Shown in pieces: positions 60,229 to 64,000 of a stretch of DNA of 64,000 nucleotides. The notes below the pieces were generated by a model that was not told where the DNA came from, made no database searches, and worked only from the letters and a program-made list of their open reading frames with translations. Source of the DNA: Pseudomonas mosselii (GTDB lineage Bacteria > Pseudomonadota > Gammaproteobacteria > Pseudomonadales > Pseudomonadaceae); NCBI RefSeq assembly GCF_005796105.1, contig NZ_VAUO01000013.1, positions 22,807 to 86,806 of the forward strand, written 5' to 3'. Both the position numbers and the translations under genes were made by a program. The first letter of the stretch is position 1; the number at the start of each line of letters is the position of its first letter.

Positions 60229-62886
60229 ATGCGCACTGAACAACCGCAAGTGATCTACCTCAAGGACTACCAGGCCCCCGAGTACCTGATCGACGAGACG
60301 CACCTGACCTTCGAGCTGTTCGAGGATCACAGCCTTGTGCATGCGCAACTGGTCATGCGCCGCAACCCCGCGCGTGGTGCCGGATTGCCGCCTTTGGTGC
60401 TGGACGGCCAGCAACTGGAACTGCTGCGGGTGTCGCTGGACGACGCAGAGCTACAGCCAAGTGACTACCAGCTCGACGACAGCAGCCTGACCGTACAGCC
60501 CACGGCCGAGCGTTTCACCCTGGATACCAGCGTGAAGATCCACCCTGAGCGCAACACCGCGCTCGAAGGGTTGTACAAGTCGGGCAAGATGTTCTGTACC
60601 CAGTGCGAAGCCGAGGGTTTTCGCAAGATCACCTACTACCTCGACCGCCCGGACGTGATGAGCAGCTTCACCACCACGGTGATCGCCGAGCAGCACCGCT
60701 ACCCGGTGCTGCTGAGCAACGGCAACCCGGTGGGCAGCGGCCCAGCCGAGGACGGCCGTCACTGGGCAACCTGGGAAGACCCGTTCGTCAAGCCTGCCTA
60801 CCTGTTCGCGCTGGTGGCCGGTGACCTGTGGTGCGTCGAGGACAGCTTCACCCGCCAGTCCGGTCGCGATGTGACCCTGCGCATCTATGTCGAGCCCGAG
60901 AACATCGACAAGTGCGACCACGCCATGGTCAGCCTGAAGAAGTCCATGCGCTGGGATGAAGAAGTCTATGGGCGCGAGTACGACCTGGACATCTTCATGA
61001 TCGTCGCGGTCAACGACTTCAACATGGGCGCGATGGAAAACAAGGGCCTGAACATCTTCAACTCCAGTTGCGTGCTGGCCCGCGCCGAAACCGCTACCGA
61101 CGCTGCGCACCAGCGTGTCGAAGGGGTGGTCGCCCACGAGTACTTCCACAACTGGTCGGGCAACCGCGTCACCTGCCGCGACTGGTTCCAGCTGTCGCTC
61201 AAGGAAGGCTTCACGGTGTACCGCGACGCCGAGTTCAGCGCCGACATGAACTCGCGCACGGTCAAGCGCATTGAGGACGTCGCCTACCTGCGTACCCACC
61301 AGTTCGCCGAAGACGCCGGCCCCATGGCGCATCCAGTGCGCCCGGACAGCTTCATCGAGATCTCCAACTTCTACACCCTGACCGTGTACGAGAAGGGCGC
61401 AGAAGTCGTGGGCATGGTCCACACCCTGCTGGGCGCCGAGGGCTTCCGCAAGGGCAGCGACCTGTATTTCGAACGTCACGATGGCCAGGCGGTAACCACC
61501 GACGACTTCATCAAGGCCATGGAAGATGCCAACGGCGTCGACCTGACCCAGTTCAAGCGCTGGTACAGCCAGGCCGGCACCCCGCGCCTGGAAGTGAGCG
61601 AGCAGTATGACGCCGACGCCCAGCGCTACAGCCTGACCTTCCGCCAGAGCTGCCCGCAGACCCCGGACAAGCAGGACAAGCTGCCGTTCGTGATCCCGGT
61701 GGCGCTGGGCTTGCTGGATGCCGCAGGCAACGACCTGCCGCTGCGCCTGGTCGGCGAGGACGCGGCCGTGGGCACCAGCCGCGTGCTGTCGGTGACCGAG
61801 GCCGAACAGACCTTCACCTTCGAAGGGCTCGGCGCCAAGCCGCTGCCTTCGCTGCTGCGCGGCTTCAGTGCGCCGGTCAAGCTGAGCTTCCCGTACGATC
61901 GCGACCAGCTGATGTTCCTCATGCAGCACGACAGCGATGGTTTCAACCGTTGGGAGGCTGGCCAGCAGCTGTCGGTGCAGGTCCTGCAAGAGTTGATCGG
62001 CCAGTACCAGCGTGGCCAGGCCCTCACGCTCGACCAGCGCCTGATCACCGCGCTGGGCACCGTGCTGGGCAATCAAGCGCTGGACGCCGCCATGGTCGCC
62101 GAGATGCTCTCGCTGCCGGGCGAGGCCTACCTCACCGAAATCAGCCAGGTGGTGGATGTGGACGCTATCCATGCTGCCCGCGAGTTCGCCCGCCAGCAGA
62201 TCGCCGAGCAGCTGTTCGACGCCCTGTGGGCGCGTTACCAGGCCAACCGCGAGGTGTCGCGCAACACCGCCTACGTGGCTGCCGCCGAGCACTTCGCCCG
62301 CCGCAGCTTGCAGAACATCGCCCTGTCGTACCTGATGCTGACCGGCAAGCCGCAGGTGCTGGAGGCGACCTTGGAGCAGTTCGAGCACTGCGACAACATG
62401 ACCGAGCGCCTCACGGCGCTGGCGGTGCTGGTCAACTCGCCGTTCGAGGCCGAGCGGGCCAACGCCCTGGAAAGCTTCGCCGAGCACTTCAAGGACAATC
62501 CGCTGGTCATGGACCAGTGGTTCAGCGTACAGGCTGCCAGCAGCTTGCCGGGTGGTCTGGCGCGGGTTCAGGCATTGATGCAGCACCCTGCCTTCACCCT
62601 GAAGAACCCGAACAAGGTGCGTGCGCTGGTGGGTGCCTTTGCCGGGCAGAACCTGGTCAACTTCCACGCTGCCGACGGCTCGGGCTATCGCTTCCTGGCG
62701 GACCTGGTGATCGAACTCAACGCGCTCAACCCGCAGATCGCTTCGCGCCAGCTGGCGCCGCTGACCCGCTGGCGCAAGTACGACGATGCGCGGCAGGTGT
62801 TGATGAAGGGCGAGCTGGAGCGGATCCTGGCGTCCGGGGCGCTGTCCAGCGATGTGTATGAAGTGGTGAGCAAGAGCTTGGCGTAA
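60229..62886 (+). CDS. pepN: aminopeptidase N (PepN)
   Basis: M1-family zinc aminopeptidase removing N-terminal residues from peptides in the cytoplasm. The 885-residue protein has the exopeptidase motif GAMEN (about 263-267) and the zinc site HEYFHNW-N18-E (about 299-324, HEXXH then Glu in LKEGFTVYRD). Length is typical of the bacterial PepN type. It is preceded by AAAGGA and followed by a terminator. Confidence 0.97.
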   Translation: MRTEQPQVIYLKDYQAPEYLIDETHLTFELFEDHSLVHAQLVMRRNPARGAGLPPLVLDGQQLELLRVSLDDAELQPSDYQLDDSSLTVQPTAERFTLDTSVKIHPERNTALEGLYKSGKMFCTQCEAEGFRKITYYLDRPDVMSSFTTTVIAEQHRYPVLLSNGNPVGSGPAEDGRHWATWEDPFVKPAYLFALVAGDLWCVEDSFTRQSGRDVTLRIYVEPENIDKCDHAMVSLKKSMRWDEEVYGREYDLDIFMIVAVNDFNMGAMENKGLNIFNSSCVLARAETATDAAHQRVEGVVAHEYFHNWSGNRVTCRDWFQLSLKEGFTVYRDAEFSADMNSRTVKRIEDVAYLRTHQFAEDAGPMAHPVRPDSFIEISNFYTLTVYEKGAEVVGMVHTLLGAEGFRKGSDLYFERHDGQAVTTDDFIKAMEDANGVDLTQFKRWYSQAGTPRLEVSEQYDADAQRYSLTFRQSCPQTPDKQDKLPFVIPVALGLLDAAGNDLPLRLVGEDAAVGTSRVLSVTEAEQTFTFEGLGAKPLPSLLRGFSAPVKLSFPYDRDQLMFLMQHDSDGFNRWEAGQQLSVQVLQELIGQYQRGQALTLDQRLITALGTVLGNQALDAAMVAEMLSLPGEAYLTEISQVVDVDAIHAAREFARQQIAEQLFDALWARYQANREVSRNTAYVAAAEHFARRSLQNIALSYLMLTGKPQVLEATLEQFEHCDNMTERLTALAVLVNSPFEAERANALESFAEHFKDNPLVMDQWFSVQAASSLPGGLARVQALMQHPAFTLKNPNKVRALVGAFAGQNLVNFHAADGSGYRFLADLVIELNALNPQIASRQLAPLTRWRKYDDARQVLMKGELERILASGALSSDVYEVVSKSLA

Positions 62887-62896
62887 GCCAGGTTGA

Positions 62897-62925
62897 ACGG
62901 GGGTCGCAAAGCGGCCCCCGTTTTT
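62897..62925 (+). terminator. terminator of pepN
   Basis: ACGGGGG-TCGC (62897-62907), loop AAA, GCGG-CCCCCGT and T5. It separates pepN from the convergent PAAR gene. Confidence 0.9.
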
Positions 62926-62929
62926 GCGG

Positions 62930-63262
62930 TCAACAAAACATAACGTCCCGCGCGTGGTGTCGCCACGATGTTTTCCCCAGTAACGCTGGCCTCTCACGCT
63001 TTTGCATGCCCCGCGTACACGTTGAAAACACCTGGCAGCCGCACGCCAGTTCCGCTGGCTCGAAGATCAACGGTTGCCCCTCGAACAACACGCTGCCGTC
63101 GCCGCCGCTGACCAGCGGATAAATCCCCACATGCAGCGGGCACTGCGCGTTGTCGCCCAGCACGCACTGCGCTTGACCGTCGATCATCACGCCGTTGGCT
63201 TCGATCATCCTTCCCCCGCCCGAATGCGTATCGCCCAGGCGAATGGCTCCATGTCCGGGCAT
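62930..63262 (-). CDS. PAAR-domain protein (T6SS spike tip)
   Basis: A 110-residue PAAR protein that would cap the VgrG spike of a type VI secretion system. PAAR repeats with Gly/Pro/His character are visible: GHGAIRLGDTHSGGG, ANGVMIDGQ, CPLHVG and LACGCQV. Start 63262 gives MPGHGAIRLGD. It has no effector extension. It is the only intact gene of the local T6SS cluster; its partner VgrG upstream is broken. Confidence 0.85.
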   Translation of the reverse strand: MPGHGAIRLGDTHSGGGRMIEANGVMIDGQAQCVLGDNAQCPLHVGIYPLVSGGDGSVLFEGQPLIFEPAELACGCQVFSTCTRGMQKRERPALLGKTSWRHHARDVMFC

Positions 63263-63264
63263 GC

Positions 63265-63423
63265 TCAGTGCTCCGTCCAAGTCCTCACCACCGCTTCATA
63301 CAAACCCTCCGGCACTGCCTCGGGGTTGAGCTTGCAGGCGGCTTTGAGAAAGTTTTCCAGCAGTTCGTCTGGTTCTAGGCGGGTATTGGGTGGGAGGGTC
63401 AGGGCTGCGTAAGGGGTTTTCAT
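63265..63423 (-). CDS. 52-residue tail of an unrecognised T6SS-linked protein
   Basis: An open frame from ATG 63423 (MKTPYAALTLPPNTRLEPDE) to a stop three bases before the PAAR gene. The same frame runs upstream without an ATG into the palindrome at 63457-63522 (reading LIGKSLGLPTPF), so it may be the 3' end of a larger deleted gene rather than a complete one. I do not recognise the family. Confidence 0.5.
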   Translation of the reverse strand: MKTPYAALTLPPNTRLEPDELLENFLKAACKLNPEAVPEGLYEAVVRTWTEH

Positions 63424-63456
63424 TAGGGGGTGATCGATGAAGGGTGTAGGTAGGCC

Positions 63457-63522
63457 TAGGGATTTTCCGATCAAGTCAGCACAGGTCAGATGGTCTGTGC
63501 TGACTTGATCGGAAAATCCCTA
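63457..63522. repeat. 28-bp perfect inverted repeat (fold-back palindrome)
   Basis: The 28-bp arms are at 63457-63484 and 63495-63522 and are exact reverse complements, with a 10-bp spacer GTCAGATGGT. The arm contains GATTTTCCGATCAAGTCAGC. It sits where the VgrG frame leaves homology and where the orphan tail begins. No U-run follows, so it is not a standard terminator. Confidence 0.95.
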
Positions 63523-63808
63523 AGCTGCCCATTTTCAACTGATGAGCAACTTGTTCGGAGTTTCCCTGACTGAAACGGCTGACCAGCCCGTGCACGTGGC
63601 GCACCGGACCTTTGCCATCCCAGATCGTGAACACGATGGGTTTATCCAGTAGTTGGCCGAAATCGATGTCGGGATCGAAGCTGATCAGTTGCAATTCGAG
63701 GGTGAAAGGCGCGCTGATCGCTTCCTTGAGTTCGAACGACACCACTTCAAATTCGGCATTGCCAACGAGTGGCTCGAAGGTGTACCGCAAATCAGATTGG
63801 CTGGGCAT
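63476..63808 (-). pseudogene. vgrG: truncated VgrG (T6SS spike), N-terminal ~90 residues
   Basis: Start 63808 gives MPSQSDLRYTFEPLVGNAEF, a VgrG/gp27-like N-terminus (DFGQLLDKPIVFTIWDGK, HVHGLVSRFSQG). Homology appears to end near residue 90 (EQVAHQ). The last 20 residues come from the palindrome, and the frame stops at residue 110, whereas VgrG proteins usually have 600 or more. The gp27/gp5 core and needle are missing, so it cannot form a spike. Confidence 0.82.
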
Positions 63809-63837
63809 GAAAAATCCTTCCGCCGTCTGAGAGTTCA

Positions 63838-63872
63838 AACACCCCCGGCAGGGCATGCCTGCCAGGGGTGTT
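63838..63872 (-). terminator. hairpin between hcp fragment and vgrG
   Basis: AACACCCC-C-GGCAGG (63838-63852) pairs with CCTGCC-A-GGGGTGTT (63858-63872) with one mismatch. There is no clear U-run. Such a hairpin after hcp often reduces downstream expression relative to hcp. Confidence 0.65.
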
Positions 63873-63880
63873 CAGCCGGG

Positions 63881-63976
63881 TTAGATGATCGGTTTACGCC
63901 AGTCGTCGGAGCCTTCGGTGCCTGCGACTACATGGGGCCAGGAGATTTCGCGGTATGACTTCGGTTGTATTTGTAA
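63881..63976 (-). pseudogene. hcp: Hcp (TssD) C-terminal fragment
   Basis: On the minus strand the last 25 residues read SYREISWPHVVAG and TEGSDDWRKPII, matching the C-terminus of Hcp-type T6SS tube proteins (compare TYRKITWTHEV...GSDDWRAPI). Going upstream in the same frame, the sequence becomes AT-rich and meets a stop codon (63977-63979) only 31 codons from the end. The rest of Hcp is not in frame, so this is a remnant or frameshifted copy unless sequence beyond the window restores it. Confidence 0.65.
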
Positions 63977-64000
63977 TTATTGGTACTTGGAGTAGAGAAT

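Noticed and set aside
60451..62997. 848-codon minus-strand open frame over pepN
   Set aside because: Shadow of pepN; no start signal, no family motif, and the HEXXH gene on the other strand is unambiguous.
63457..63522. Intrinsic terminator
   Set aside because: A 28-bp stem with a 10-base loop and no U-run is far longer than normal terminators, and it lies inside reading frames.

Overview
The window looks like chromosome from a fluorescent pseudomonad, most likely the Pseudomonas putida group. The gene order fabF-pabC-mltG-tmk-holB-tatD, tyrB/uvrB/gltX, leuCD-leuB-asd-usg-fimV-truA-trpF-accD-folC-SPOR-cvpA-purF-metZ and the nadK to pepN block is the conserved Pseudomonas core layout. The base composition is GC-rich. 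Several intergenic gaps carry putida-type REP elements (for example GGGAGCGGGCTTGCCCGCGAAG). Almost the whole window is housekeeping chromosome; only the last ~1 kb is clearly accessory.

Layout. 1-5.6 kb: a tightly packed plus-strand operon for fatty-acid elongation (fabF), folate (pabC), a peptidoglycan lytic enzyme (mltG), dTMP kinase (tmk), the DNA polymerase III delta' subunit (holB) and tatD. The pilZ gene that sits between holB and tatD in P. aeruginosa is absent. 5.6-9.1 kb: a minus-strand small RNA that fits RgsA (P16), then a TetR regulator, a MoaA-type radical SAM enzyme, a DUF4823 lipoprotein and a DUF1285 protein. 9.1-12.8 kb: tRNA-Asn, an aromatic/aspartate aminotransferase, and uvrB behind a clear LexA box. 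12.8-17.3 kb: REP-rich spacer, an EmrAB-type efflux pair and gltX. 17.5-19.0 kb: five tRNA-Ala(GGC)/tRNA-Glu(TTC) pairs, partly in perfect 260-bp tandem repeats, driven by a near-consensus stable-RNA promoter.

19-26 kb: a TetR regulator with an AT-rich palindromic operator, an alpha/beta hydrolase, a hotdog thioesterase, dusC, the small heat-shock gene ibpA with sigma-32 and ROSE-type signals, and a large PAS(x5)-GGDEF-EAL protein. 26-45.4 kb: a LysR regulator divergent from leuCD, a SAM methyltransferase, leuB, asd, usg, fimV, truA, trpF, accD, folC, a SPOR protein, cvpA, purF, metZ and an SDR oxidoreductase. These serve leucine, aspartate-family, tryptophan, fatty-acid, folate, purine and methionine synthesis. 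45.6-46.3 kb: tRNA-Val and three tRNA-Asp genes. 46.3-62.9 kb: a chemoreceptor, a DUF2242 lipoprotein, an AraC regulator with a membrane-anchored nitrilase-like protein that lacks most catalytic residues, fadH, a PLP desulfhydrase-family enzyme, cytochrome b561, DUF1853, nadK, a metallophosphatase, a rhomboid protease, DUF1315 and DUF2797 proteins, and pepN.

62.9-64 kb: a broken type VI secretion cluster on the minus strand. It has an Hcp C-terminal fragment, a VgrG truncated after ~90 residues at a 28-bp perfect fold-back palindrome, a short orphan tail and an intact PAAR protein.

No wholly new multi-gene system is evident. The most unusual items are the decayed T6SS locus with its palindrome, the catalytically degenerate nitrilase-like protein paired with an AraC regulator, the tRNA array whose repeat unit includes a terminator-like hairpin, and the missing pilZ.
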